A stretch of 64,000 nucleotides of DNA, taken from Candidatus Poribacteria bacterium (GTDB taxonomy: Bacteria; Poribacteria; WGA-4E; PCPOR2b). The stretch covers positions 40,398-104,397 of the forward strand of contig JAJDUM010000045.1 in NCBI GenBank assembly GCA_022826645.1. The letters run 5' to 3'. The position numbers and the translations under genes were made by a program. This document shows positions 26,920 to 35,417 of this stretch, in pieces; position 1 is the stretch's first letter, and each line of letters begins with the position of its first letter. The notes under the pieces were generated by a model. The model saw only the letters and a list, made by a program, of their open reading frames with translations, had not been told where the DNA came from and did no database searches.

Positions 26920-27771
26920 TCAACCCATCGCTGAACCACCGGCGACGTTGATAGCGAGCCCAGTGAGGTAATCGGACTCAGACGAAGCGAGAAAAGCCGC
27001 TGTTCTTGCGACATCTTCGCCTGTAGCAACTCGCCCCAAGGGAACCCTCGAATCGCGTTGTCTCATCGCCTCATCGTGCCGCCCGCTTGCCCGCCACTCT
27101 TCGCCGGATATATCTTCTGACGATAGGGCGGCAGCTATGTAACTCCATCGCTCGGTATCAACAACACCGGGACAGATGGCATTCACATTGATATGATGCG
27201 GCGCTAATTCTTGCGCTAAGGCTTGTGTAAAGCCGATGACTCCGAATTTGGAAGCGGCATACGCTGCGAAACGTGCCGAGCCTTGTCTGCCCGATACCGA
27301 GGACATGGTAATAATCTTTCCGCCGCCTCCGCGGTCTATCATGTGCCGAGCGACCGCTCTACAAGAAAGAAAGGTGCCTTTGAGGTTGATATTGTGCACG
27401 TCATCCCATGCCTCTTCCTCCAGTTCAACCACCGGCACACGGTCGGGGCCCGGACGTGAACCGGCGTTACACACGAAGATATCTATATGCCCGAACCGGT
27501 CAACGCCTTCATCCACCAGCGCGTCCACCTGACTGGCGTCAGATACATCTGCTAAGATAGCCGCTGCCTGTCGTCCCATCCCCTCAATTTCATGGACAAC
27601 AGAAGGGGCTCCCTCCCAATTGTTTGAGACGTGGGCATAAGGATTGCTGACAACATCACTGACAATGACATCAGCACCCTCCTTAGCGAGCCGTGCGGCG
27701 ATCGCACGACCGATGCCGTGTTCACCGCCCGCACCCGTTATTAGGGCGACTTTTCCGTTAAGATTGTACAT
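26920..27771 (-). CDS. Short-chain dehydrogenase/reductase (tandem copy 2)
   Basis: 283 residues from the ATG at 27771 (MYNLNGKVALITGAGG), with GAGGA seven bases upstream; a longer frame starting at 27798 would overlap the stop of the preceding copy. Classical SDR: ALITGAGGEHGIGRAIA nucleotide loop with a two-residue insertion; VCNAGSRPGP (the N-A-G motif); SSVSGRQGSARFAAYAASKFG with catalytic Ser, Tyr and Lys (Y-A-A-S-K); C-terminal LTGLAINVAGG. It is very similar along its whole length to the adjacent 27795-28646, so this is a tandem duplication. Both copies keep the catalytic residues. Oxidises or reduces a hydroxy/keto substrate with NAD(P). Confidence 0.93.
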   Translation of the reverse strand: MYNLNGKVALITGAGGEHGIGRAIAARLAKEGADVIVSDVVSNPYAHVSNNWEGAPSVVHEIEGMGRQAAAILADVSDASQVDALVDEGVDRFGHIDIFVCNAGSRPGPDRVPVVELEEEAWDDVHNINLKGTFLSCRAVARHMIDRGGGGKIITMSSVSGRQGSARFAAYAASKFGVIGFTQALAQELAPHHINVNAICPGVVDTERWSYIAAALSSEDISGEEWRASGRHDEAMRQRDSRVPLGRVATGEDVARTAAFLASSESDYLTGLAINVAGGSAMG

Positions 27772-27794
27772 ATAATTTTCCTCAATTTGTGTTG

Positions 27795-28646
27795 TCAATC
27801 CATCGCTAAACCACCCGCAACGTTGATAGCAAGACCCGTTAGGTAATCGGATTCAGATGAGGCGAGAAAAGCCGCTGTGTTTGCCACATCTTCGCCTACG
27901 GCAGCCCGCCCGAGGGGTATCTCTGAACCGCGTTGTTTCATCGACTCAGCGTGTCGTCCACTTGTCCGCCACTCTTCGCCGGAGATGTCTTCAGACGACA
28001 TGGCAGCCGCTATGTAACTCACCCGCTCGGTATCAACAAGACCGGGGCAGATGGCGTTCACATTAATGTGATGGGATGCTAATTCTTGTGCCAAGGCTTG
28101 GGTGAAGCCAATCACTCCGAATTTGGAGGCGGCATACGCTGCGTGACGTGCCGACCCCTGTCTGCCCACAACGGAGGACATGGTAATGATTTTTCCGCCA
28201 CCGCTGCGCTCTATCATGTGTCGAGCGACGGCTCTGCAGCAGAGAAAGGTGCCTTTGAGGTTGATATTGTGCACATTATCCCACGCATCTTCCTCCAGTT
28301 CAACCACCGGCACACGGTCGGGACCCGGACGTGAACCGGCATTGCACACGAAGATATCTATATGCCCGAACCGCTCAACACTCTCATTCACCAACGCCTC
28401 CACCTGATTGGCATCGGATACATCTGCTAAGATAGCCATTGCCTGTCGTCCTAACGCTTCAATTTCACGGACGACAGAAGGTGCTCCCTCCCAACCGCTT
28501 GAGGTGTAGGCATAAGGATTGCTGACAACGTCACTGACGATGACATCGGCGCCCTCCTTGGCGAGCCGTGTGGCGATCGCACGACCGATGCCATATTCAC
28601 CGCCCGCCCCCGTTACCAAGGCAACCCTTCCGCTAAGATTGTACAT
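27795..28646 (-). CDS. Short-chain dehydrogenase/reductase (tandem copy 1)
   Basis: 283 residues starting MYNLSGRVALVTGAGGEYGI, same start context (AATTATATG) as its neighbour but a weaker ribosome site. Nucleotide loop TGAGGEYGIGRA, FVCNAGSRPGPDRVP, and YAASKFGVIGFTQALA with the Y-x-x-x-K pair. The two copies differ mainly at scattered surface positions and near residue 55 (TSSGWEGAPS versus VSNNWEGAPS). They lie 23 bases apart and follow two PhyH genes on the same strand, ahead of the E1/E2 set. Confidence 0.93.
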   Translation of the reverse strand: MYNLSGRVALVTGAGGEYGIGRAIATRLAKEGADVIVSDVVSNPYAYTSSGWEGAPSVVREIEALGRQAMAILADVSDANQVEALVNESVERFGHIDIFVCNAGSRPGPDRVPVVELEEDAWDNVHNINLKGTFLCCRAVARHMIERSGGGKIITMSSVVGRQGSARHAAYAASKFGVIGFTQALAQELASHHINVNAICPGLVDTERVSYIAAAMSSEDISGEEWRTSGRHAESMKQRGSEIPLGRAAVGEDVANTAAFLASSESDYLTGLAINVAGGLAMD

Positions 28647-28724
28647 ATAATTTTCTTTCTGCTAACCGATTTTGTAATTCAGCAGATCCCTGACAGTAAG
28701 GAAACGTACAACCTCCATTCACCA

Positions 28725-29537
28725 TCAAGCAAACTCCCACGACCCCTGTGCCGCCCGCACCGGATTGCCATTGTCGGTAGGCACTTTGCCGACAGGATTG
28801 TGCTGATATTCGTCCACACCGCGCACGAGGTAACTCTCAAACGTGGGCCAAACGCTCAAATCGCATTTCACTTCTGTTGGGCTGAAGCGCATAGTTTGTC
28901 CGGCACGTATACGGTCCGAGTTGTTGGGCCCGGATCCGTGGATGAGACGGTTATCGTGTAACGATATCTCCCCCGCTTTCAGATCCATCGTCACTACTTC
29001 TTCCGGTTTGATCGCGTCCTGCTCGACCTCCAGAGATAAAACATACTGATCGCCGTCAACCGTGTGGTGTTGCAGGTTACCCCAGCGATGGCTGCCCCGC
29101 ACAATACGCATTGCCCCATTCTCCTCATCCGTATCGAACAGCGCCAACCACACGGATACTGTTTTTGCGGGTTCCAGGGGCCAATAGCGAGCGTCCTGAT
29201 GCCAAGGGACTTCCGTTTTATCGCCTGGGAATTTGGCAAAGCAGTGTGCACCCCACTGAAAGAAATTGGGACCCAGCACATCTTCAATGTAATCAAGGAT
29301 AGTTGGTGTTCGGCACAGGTCGTAGACCCACCGATTTGCCTTATGCCAATTGTTGACGCGACTCATGTGTACGTCAGGCGGCAGCAACGCGACCATCTCC
29401 CGAAAACCCTCCTGAAGCCTCGGTAGTGCAGACGAATCGAATACAGGCAGGTTCTTTACATATCCCCACCGCTGAAACTGCTTCTTTTCCTGATCCGTCA
29501 GTCTACGAGCCTCACGGCTTATCTTTATATCGGTCAT
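28725..29537 (-). CDS. Phytanoyl-CoA dioxygenase (PhyH) family protein
   Basis: 270 residues from the ATG at 29537 (MTDIKISREARRL), with GAGGGAG eight bases before it; the open frame extends 41 codons further into the previous gene, where no start is credible. VPWHQDARYW gives H-x-D, and RLIHGSGPNNSDRIRAGQT gives the distal His and the 2-oxoglutarate Arg. SVWLALFDTDEENGAMRIVRG is the connecting strand. A complete Fe(II)/2-oxoglutarate oxygenase site. It starts two bases after the stop of the next PhyH gene upstream, so the pair is cotranscribed. Confidence 0.93.
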   Translation of the reverse strand: MTDIKISREARRLTDQEKKQFQRWGYVKNLPVFDSSALPRLQEGFREMVALLPPDVHMSRVNNWHKANRWVYDLCRTPTILDYIEDVLGPNFFQWGAHCFAKFPGDKTEVPWHQDARYWPLEPAKTVSVWLALFDTDEENGAMRIVRGSHRWGNLQHHTVDGDQYVLSLEVEQDAIKPEEVVTMDLKAGEISLHDNRLIHGSGPNNSDRIRAGQTMRFSPTEVKCDLSVWPTFESYLVRGVDEYQHNPVGKVPTDNGNPVRAAQGSWEFA

Positions 29538-29539
29538 CG

Positions 29540-30406
29540 TTATTCTCCCTCTCGACGGGGGCGCACTAAGGTGTTGCCATCCGCTTCGATCAGGGGGCGG
29601 TGGTAAATATAGGGTGGTTCTAACACTGCCTGTTGGGCTTCGGTCAGTTCGGAGACCCATTCCGGCATGTTCGCCTCGTAATATCCACCGTGATAGTGGA
29701 GGTACTTTGGGGTATAGCGGTATAGGGCAGTACGCCTCTGACCGTTACCCTTCCACGGAAGGGTGCCGTATGTAGTGGCTTCGTTGAAGATTACCAGATC
29801 GCCAGCCGAAACGGGAATGTGGTGCACAATTTCTCGGTTAGCTTCCCACAACAGGATGTCTTCGGGACACGGTAAATTTGCTTTGTGGCTGCCCGGTATA
29901 ACGCATAGACCACCATCACCGGGGTTCACATCGGTCATGTAGAACTGGCAGTTAATCAGACCGCAGCGCATTCTGCCGTTTTGGTAGGCGTAGAAGCGGG
30001 ATCCGTTGAACGTTACGTTGCCATCGCCGTGGAGGGCCAACCCTTCGGCACCGACTGTGGAGGTCAGTATATCGGGGGTATGGTCCAGCTTCCAGCCACG
30101 ACCTAGTAAGGTATTGAGATAAGGGATGAGTTGGGGATGGGCTAACAGATCGCGAAAGGGTTGACACCAAGGATGCTCCCACGTCAACATGCCGCTGATA
30201 TGACCTCGGAGGTGCGTTCCCTCCAACTCTGGACCAACTGCGCGACTGGTATGTTCACCGTGTTTGTCTTGGTTAGCATCGATAGCCTCGTTCAGGCGTT
30301 TCACCTCGTCGGTCGAGAGCAAGCCTCTGACGACGAGAAATCCCTGTAGATCGAATAGGTATTTTTCTCGCTCACTCATTGTAGGGAACTGTTCTGTGTT
30401 CATCAT
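29540..30406 (-). CDS. PhyH-family protein with altered distal metal ligand
   Basis: 288 residues. N-terminus MMNTEQFPTMSEREKYLFDLQ then GFLVVRGLLSTDEVKRL as in PhyH proteins. The H-x-D pair is H126/D128 in LALHGDGN. Where related proteins have T-H-G-T-L-P-W, this one reads TTYGTLPW, so the distal iron His is replaced by Tyr at about 213 (TAC instead of CAC). The following RRTALYRY Arg is kept. Either iron is bound by the remaining ligands or the protein has lost oxygenase activity. It heads the minus-strand cluster that runs through PhyH, two SDRs and the E1/E2 genes. Confidence 0.88.
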   Translation of the reverse strand: MMNTEQFPTMSEREKYLFDLQGFLVVRGLLSTDEVKRLNEAIDANQDKHGEHTSRAVGPELEGTHLRGHISGMLTWEHPWCQPFRDLLAHPQLIPYLNTLLGRGWKLDHTPDILTSTVGAEGLALHGDGNVTFNGSRFYAYQNGRMRCGLINCQFYMTDVNPGDGGLCVIPGSHKANLPCPEDILLWEANREIVHHIPVSAGDLVIFNEATTYGTLPWKGNGQRRTALYRYTPKYLHYHGGYYEANMPEWVSELTEAQQAVLEPPYIYHRPLIEADGNTLVRPRREGE

Positions 30407-30923
30407 TACCGTCTCCCGTTTGGCGTATGAATTTGTGATATTTCAGAGAGTCAAAGAACCCATCGGTGCTCCTGCTGCCATAGGAGGATTACTATATCAC
30501 TGCTCATCAATCGGGTCAAGCGAAAACCGAGCGTGATAGGGCTATTCAGTTTTAGGTTTTTACCCGTTGTGTTTGAAAAGTCGGAGTCGGGAAGTCGCTC
30601 ATAGAGCAAAGTGTCGCGATTTGGAAATCGCTCCTACCAAAGAGGTGTCAATGGATTTTCATAATTCACCATAAATGATCCTACGAGTGTGATGAACGTG
30701 CTACTACAAACAGCGGGGCAAGATGTCCCACCTACCGGGTGAAGATAGAATGTGCACGGAAAACCAAATAGCCGTAGAGACGACGAAGTTTTCTGTTGAC
30801 GCTACGATAGGGGCGTGATATAAGAATAGGAGTGTGTCCCTACACCCAAAAAACTGGTGGACGTCCTACCTTTAACGGAACGAATATGGTCAGGATTGCG
30901 CCTAACCGCAAGGAGACTTCCTC
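30407..30923. other. Divergent intergenic region with repeat fragments
   Basis: 517 bp. From 30537 it carries the left end and much of the body of MITE family A (TAGGGCTATTCAGTTTT, then TGTCGCGATTTGGAAATCGCTCC-like text), but the right inverted repeat is not recognisable. It also has an AATTCACCATAA module near 30660 and a GGGGCAAGATGTCCC hairpin near 30713. The AAGGAG at 30910-30915 is the ribosome site of the next gene. Confidence 0.55.
30537..30650. repeat. Decayed MITE family A copy
   Basis: Shares the left terminus TAGGGCTATTCAGTTTT and the order of internal words with 5479-5600, but with many substitutions and no clear right terminus. Confidence 0.5.
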
Positions 30924-31991
30924 ATGAAACTCGGTTTCTTCACAATGCCACTCCATCCGCCGGGCGCGGATTTCACGAAGACCTTGGATCACGACATGGA
31001 TCAGATAGTGACACTGGACAGGTTGGGTTACACAGAGGCGTGGATCGGTGAACATTACACTTTTGAATGGGAGAATATCCCATCCCCTGAGCTTTTCATT
31101 GCGAATGCTTTGGGATTGACCAAAAACATTGTCTTCGGTACAGGCGTTACCTGTATGCCCATCCATAACCCGGCCGCGGTCGCACATCGCATCGCCCAAC
31201 TCGATCATTTGGCGCACGGGCGTTTCTATTGGGGCGTCGGTTCCAGTGCAATACCGGGGGATTGCGAGATGTTTGGATTCGCCGCGGATGGCGACCGACG
31301 CAAAGCGACGCGAGAAGGTATCGAGGCGGTGCTCCAAATTTGGGAGGACCCTAAGCCGGGTCTATATGAAACCGAATACTGGCGCTATAAGATTCCTGAA
31401 CCGGTGGACGACATCGGCTTAAAGGTTCACATCAAGCCGTATCAGAAGCCGCATCCACCTATCGCGATGGGAGGTGTTTCACCCAGATCGGACACGCTGG
31501 TGTTGGCGGGCGAGCGGGGTTGGATTCCGATGAGCCTTAATCTGATACCTGTAGAGGTTATCCAAACACACTGGGAAGCGGTGGAAGAGGGGGCAGAGAA
31601 GACGGGGCGTACTCCGGATCGGTCGATGTGGCGTATTGCACGGGAGATTTATATCGCGGACACAACCGAACAGGCGCGTAAGGAAGCACTAGAGGGGGTC
31701 CTCGCACGTGACTTTAATGAGTATTGGTTCAAACTCCTACCCAAGGAAAGATTCAAGAGAGACCCTAACATGCCTAACGATGAGGTCACAGTTGAGTGGC
31801 TACTTGATAACCTGTGGATTGTGGGAAGCCCTGACGATGTTGCCGATCAGTTGCGTCAACTGTACGATGATGTCGGTGGTTTTGGCGTACTCTTAGCGAT
31901 GGGACACGAATGGGATCCCAAGGAGAAGTGGTTGAATTCCATGACGTTGCTTATTGATGAGGTGATGCCCAAATTGGCAGATTTGGCATAG
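30924..31991 (+). CDS. Luciferase-like (LLM class) flavin-dependent monooxygenase
   Basis: 355 residues after GCAAGGAG. TIM-barrel bacterial luciferase fold: KLGFFTMPLHPPG at strand 1, YTEAWIGEHYTFEWE with the conserved His, VFGTGVTCMPIHNPAAVAHRIAQLDHLAHGRFYWGVGS split by short loops, and VGSPDDVADQLRQLYDDVGGFG near the end. Uses reduced FMN and O2 to oxygenate an organic substrate; an NADH:flavin reductase is not seen nearby. An SDR gene follows after 30 bases on the same strand, a likely partner in one catabolic route. Confidence 0.92.
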   Translation: MKLGFFTMPLHPPGADFTKTLDHDMDQIVTLDRLGYTEAWIGEHYTFEWENIPSPELFIANALGLTKNIVFGTGVTCMPIHNPAAVAHRIAQLDHLAHGRFYWGVGSSAIPGDCEMFGFAADGDRRKATREGIEAVLQIWEDPKPGLYETEYWRYKIPEPVDDIGLKVHIKPYQKPHPPIAMGGVSPRSDTLVLAGERGWIPMSLNLIPVEVIQTHWEAVEEGAEKTGRTPDRSMWRIAREIYIADTTEQARKEALEGVLARDFNEYWFKLLPKERFKRDPNMPNDEVTVEWLLDNLWIVGSPDDVADQLRQLYDDVGGFGVLLAMGHEWDPKEKWLNSMTLLIDEVMPKLADLA

Positions 31992-32021
31992 ACCACGATC
32001 GGGGTTTTCAGGAGGTGAGGT

Positions 32022-32792
32022 ATGCGTTTGAAGGACAAAGTAGCGCTGGTTACAGGAGGCGGTTCCGGGATTGGTCACGCAACAGCGGTGCTATTCGCTG
32101 CGCAGGGGGCAAAGGTGGTTGTCTCCGATTTGAACGAGGCGAATGCCCTTGAAACCGTTGCGGAGATAAAAGCTGCGGAAGGTGACGCCACCGCTCTCAC
32201 CGGAGACGTATCAATTAATGTGGACGCCGAGGCGATGGTGAAGGGTACGGTGGAGACGTATGGCGGTTTGGACGCTGTGGTCAACTGTGCCGGGGTTATT
32301 GCTGATAAAGCCCTCCCAAAAGGCGCCTCCCCAGAAGCGGTGTGGGACCGTGTGATGGAGGTCAATTTGAAGGGAACCTACTTGGTCACATGGCATGCGG
32401 TGCGGACGATGGAAGAGTCGGGTGGCGGTTCGATAATCAATATCGCCTCCATCAATGGACTGGTAGGCTATCCGATAGGTCTTGGGGGTGGCTTTGACGC
32501 ATACGTTCCCTCGAAGGGGGGCGTGGTTCAGTTCACCAAAAACTTGGCTATCGACTATGGCAAGAAGAACATCCGCGTGAATTGCATTTGTCCGGGTCAT
32601 ATAGACACCAATCTGATCCGGGAATTTCTTGACAATCCAGAGCGACGTGAATGGTTGGAGCAGCGTTACCCGATGGGGCGGGTCGGTCGCCCCGAAGAGA
32701 TAGCCTACGCGGCACTCTTTCTGGCGTCGGATGAATCTTCCTTTGTGACGGGGGCTCCGCTTATTGTCGATGGCGGGTATACCGCACAGTAG
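32022..32792 (+). CDS. Short-chain dehydrogenase/reductase
   Basis: 256 residues with CAGGAGGTGAGG upstream. VALVTGGGSGIGHATA is the canonical T-G-x-x-x-G-x-G loop; VNCAGV replaces N-A-G with N-C-A-G; NIASINGLVG holds the Ser region; FDAYVPSKGGVVQFTKNLA holds catalytic Tyr and Lys; and it ends VTGAPLIVDGGYTAQ. The Asp at the end of strand 2 (VVVSDLN) suggests NAD(H). Length fits classical SDRs. Follows the luciferase-like gene by 30 bases. Confidence 0.93.
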   Translation: MRLKDKVALVTGGGSGIGHATAVLFAAQGAKVVVSDLNEANALETVAEIKAAEGDATALTGDVSINVDAEAMVKGTVETYGGLDAVVNCAGVIADKALPKGASPEAVWDRVMEVNLKGTYLVTWHAVRTMEESGGGSIINIASINGLVGYPIGLGGGFDAYVPSKGGVVQFTKNLAIDYGKKNIRVNCICPGHIDTNLIREFLDNPERREWLEQRYPMGRVGRPEEIAYAALFLASDESSFVTGAPLIVDGGYTAQ

Positions 32793-32834
32793 ATCGGATT
32801 CGCAAATCACCATCCATTTGGCGGTAAACTTTCG

Positions 32835-33176
32835 TTAGTAGTGTCCCCCGAACTGAAGTCTGTTGCCTTCAGGGTCTGAAATATCGAAGCAGGCTAATCC
32901 GTCCTCATTTTTTAATGGTCTTAGTCTTAAACCTTTCTTCTTGAGGGCATCGTGAACGGCTTTTACACTTTCGACGGGAAAGCCAATTTTTTGTCTTCCG
33001 CCGTTTGGCTTGCTCGCACTGTGCAGGCAGAGTTTACACTGTCCGGTATTAAACCGGAAGAAGCGGTGCGCCGGAAACGATTGTTCTTCGTCGGGCTGCA
33101 ATCCGACAACATCCCTGTAAAATGCGGTAACACCTTTCATATCTTTGACAAAGAGTATGATATTTCCTATTTCCAT
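32835..33176 (-). CDS. Glyoxalase/VOC superfamily protein
   Basis: 113 residues from the ATG at 33176 (MEIGNIILFVKDMKGVTAFY), with AGGAG eight bases upstream; the longer frame to 33263 has no ribosome site. Two beta-alpha-beta-beta-beta units: NIILFVKDMKGVTAFYRDVV and the second ending FDISDPEGNRLQFGGHY. The terminal acid typical of metal ligands (E in P-x-G-x-x-x-E) is replaced by Gln in LQF, so metal chemistry is uncertain; it could be a binding-type VOC protein. It lies opposite to its neighbours. Confidence 0.88.
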   Translation of the reverse strand: MEIGNIILFVKDMKGVTAFYRDVVGLQPDEEQSFPAHRFFRFNTGQCKLCLHSASKPNGGRQKIGFPVESVKAVHDALKKKGLRLRPLKNEDGLACFDISDPEGNRLQFGGHY

Positions 33177-33534
33177 GAGATTGCTCCTGATAATGTAACG
33201 TTGGTTGGAGTGTAGGCGGACAATTGAGGTACACGCCATGCTACAGCCGATGACCCACTTCATCGAAATTAGAGTTTTCGGCTTACTTAAAAGTGGGTCA
33301 ACACTAGTAAGACATATTTTAACATATCGGAATAATGTTTGTCACGCAAAAAAATAAATTCATAAAATCGTAGGGATTGAATTGATGGGATAACGGCAAT
33401 AAGGAGATGGATCAAATGCAACGGAATGCTGTCAAGGCGAAAGTGCTAAGGGGAGAGCCGGCGAGAAGTCCAAGGGATGTGGGTTAATACGACTCGTGCA
33501 TACCTCAGCGAATTGCAAGGAAGGAACCGCTAAC
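33177..33534. other. Intergenic; possible aldolase gene remnant
   Basis: 358 bp between divergent genes. The only coding-like signal is a 23-residue frame at 33416-33487 with an AAGGAG site. Confidence 0.4.
33416..33487 (+). pseudogene. 23-residue ORF resembling an HpcH/HpaI aldolase N-terminus
   Basis: AAGGAG precedes ATG at 33416. The peptide reads MQRNAVKAKVLRGEPARS and ends a few residues later. The start is reminiscent of 2-keto-3-deoxy sugar acid aldolases (M-x-x-N-x-x-K-x-K-L-x-x-G-E-P). Nothing matching the rest of the aldolase follows, so it may be a deletion remnant, a leader peptide or chance. Confidence 0.3.
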
Positions 33535-34311
33535 ATGAAAGATCAGGTTGTTATTGTCACCGGCAGTGGTCAGGGCATCGGCGAAGCAACCGCCCTGCGT
33601 TTCTCAAGCGAAGGGGCATCTGTGGTTGCGGTAGACATCCAAGAAACGAGCGGCAATGAGACGGTCCAAGAGATTCAGCGTCAAGGCGGCAAAGCGTGTT
33701 TTGTCAGGGCAGATGTGTCCAACCCCAGCGATGTGCACAATATGGTGGAGCAAGCCGTAGCAGCGTTTGGAAAGATAAATATCCTTGTCAATGTCGCCGG
33801 CGTTCAGGGGCTGGTCGCCGATGTCGTTGAGTTGCCCGAAGATGAATGGTATCATGTTCTCAATGTAAATCTTACGAGCGTCTACCTCTGTTCAAAGTAT
33901 TGCATTCCCCATATGCTTGAACAGGGCGGCGGATGCATCGTCAATATCGCGTCGATGCAGAGCTTTTTCAACATGCCTGGATCATCAGCGTATGCTGCTG
34001 CGAAGGGAGGCATTGTCTCATTAACGCGGAGCATGGCACTGGACTTTGCTCCCCAAAACATCCGCATCAACGCTGTCGCGCCCGGTTATATTGATACGCC
34101 TTTACTGCGTGGGTTTGCGGAGGCGACCGGTGATATGGAAGGTGCTATTCAACAATGGTGCAATCGGATACCGATTCGACGGTTACAACAACCGGCAGAG
34201 GTTGCGGAAGTGATTTTGTTCCTCGCTAGTTCAAGGGCTTCAGCGGTGACCGGCGTCACTTATCCTGTTGATGGCGGCATCTTAACGGCTCAACCGTTTA
34301 TGGGGGATTAG
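33535..34311 (+). CDS. Short-chain dehydrogenase/reductase
   Basis: 258 residues from the ATG at 33535 (MKDQVVIVTGSGQGIGEATA), with AAGGAAGGA upstream; an earlier in-frame start lacks a site. VTGSGQGIG loop, VVAVDIQ (Asp favouring NAD), LVNVAGVQG (N-x-A-G variant), NIASMQSFFNMPGSSAYAAA with the catalytic Ser, then Tyr-x-x-x-Lys in YAAAKGG; ends TGVTYPVDGG. Cytoplasmic oxidoreductase. A PhyH gene follows after 78 bases. Confidence 0.93.
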   Translation: MKDQVVIVTGSGQGIGEATALRFSSEGASVVAVDIQETSGNETVQEIQRQGGKACFVRADVSNPSDVHNMVEQAVAAFGKINILVNVAGVQGLVADVVELPEDEWYHVLNVNLTSVYLCSKYCIPHMLEQGGGCIVNIASMQSFFNMPGSSAYAAAKGGIVSLTRSMALDFAPQNIRINAVAPGYIDTPLLRGFAEATGDMEGAIQQWCNRIPIRRLQQPAEVAEVILFLASSRASAVTGVTYPVDGGILTAQPFMGD

Positions 34312-34389
34312 ATTTCGATTATTGACAACCGATGTTCCCGATATATCAGGCGTTTGAAAGACAGATTTCCAACTGATAAGGAGAGATCG

Positions 34390-35211
34390 ATGGCCGCGCA
34401 ACCTGATTATGACCTTGATTTGAAACTTGCGGAGTTGAAGATTAACGGTTACGTTACCTTTGAAAACCTGATACCAGTAGAGACGATAGATCGGATACGT
34501 GAGGCGTTCCTGCCCCTTCTGGAAGAGGTGAAGACTCACAGCAATACACAGGGAGAAGATGTCGAGGTGCGTGGACACACCGATGATCGGCTTGTTGTGG
34601 AGGGGCGTCTACAGATTGTCAATCGTTATACGATGTATGTCCCGTGGGAGCAGCCCTTTGCTGACCCGCAGATTTTCGAGAATCCGGTGATGCTCGACTT
34701 TCTTGATCGGTATTGGGGTACCAGTGACTATCATATTACCTGCTACCATTCAAATAATCCGTATCCCGGCAGCGAGTATCAGCGATGGCATCGAGATGCG
34801 GGGATTTCCAAACTGGTTCCACATGTTGGTTTAGAGGTATGTCCGCATTTCGGTATCAAGTTTCCACTGGTGGATACATACGAGGAAAATGGGAGTTTTG
34901 AAATCTTGCCCGCAACCCAATACCTCGCGGATCCAGAGTTAGAGAACTGTTACGACGAGGTATTGACAAAAGGCGATTTTCCTACAGCACGCCGTCTCAA
35001 TCTAAAGAAGGGGACGCTATGGGTTCAGGACCCGCGAACACTCCACCGTGGGACACCCAACCGAGCCGACCACCCCAGACCTGAGTTAGTCATCTGCTAT
35101 TCGCTCCCTTGGTTTGCGATGCGTAAGCCTATTGAGATGACTCAGATGGAATATGATAAGCTTTCTGAGCGGGGTAGGGAGATGCTTTCTCGGTGCGAGA
35201 TAGTTGAATAG
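34390..35211 (+). CDS. Phytanoyl-CoA dioxygenase (PhyH) family protein
   Basis: 273 residues from the ATG at 34390 (MAAQPDYDLDLKLAELKING), with AAGGAG seven bases before; the frame continues upstream without a site. YQRWHRDAGISK gives H-x-D near 140; DPRTLHRGTPNRADHPRPELVI gives the distal His and the Arg, split by a short loop. VDTYEENGSFEILPATQY is the connecting strand. Complete Fe(II)/2-oxoglutarate site. It follows an SDR on the same strand, repeating the PhyH-SDR association seen at 26.9-30.4 kb. Confidence 0.92.
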   Translation: MAAQPDYDLDLKLAELKINGYVTFENLIPVETIDRIREAFLPLLEEVKTHSNTQGEDVEVRGHTDDRLVVEGRLQIVNRYTMYVPWEQPFADPQIFENPVMLDFLDRYWGTSDYHITCYHSNNPYPGSEYQRWHRDAGISKLVPHVGLEVCPHFGIKFPLVDTYEENGSFEILPATQYLADPELENCYDEVLTKGDFPTARRLNLKKGTLWVQDPRTLHRGTPNRADHPRPELVICYSLPWFAMRKPIEMTQMEYDKLSERGREMLSRCEIVE

Positions 35212-35214
35212 TTC

Positions 35215-35284
35215 AGGACTTATGCCTTTCAGGATAGATGGGACGGGGCAAGATACCCCGCCTACAGTTGGCTGCGTAAGTCCT
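35215..35284. repeat. Family D palindromic repeat (GGACTTACGCA ends)
   Basis: 70 bp with inverted ends AGGACTTATGC and GCGTAAGTCCT, enclosing a GGGGCAAGATACCCCGCC hairpin. Flanked by ATAGTT(C/G) on both sides (35208-35214, 35285-35291), a possible target duplication. Confidence 0.6.
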
Positions 35285-35417
35285 ATAGTTGTCAGATCAC
35301 AGGGTTTCCCGTAACACGTCGAAGGGCAACCACAAGTTGAACGTAGCGAAATCCTGCCCGTCCCGATTTATCGGGGATCTATCGGGGGGATGCCCCTACA
35401 ACCGAGGAGAAGAAAAG

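Noticed and set aside
29538..29660. 41-codon N-terminal extension of the PhyH protein
   Set aside because: Overlaps the end of the upstream PhyH gene and is rich in proline and arginine from a shifted frame.
30840..31337. 165-codon minus-strand frame
   Set aside because: Antisense to the luciferase-like monooxygenase; no ribosome site.
32211..32813. 200-codon minus-strand frame
   Set aside because: Antisense shadow of a strongly supported SDR gene.
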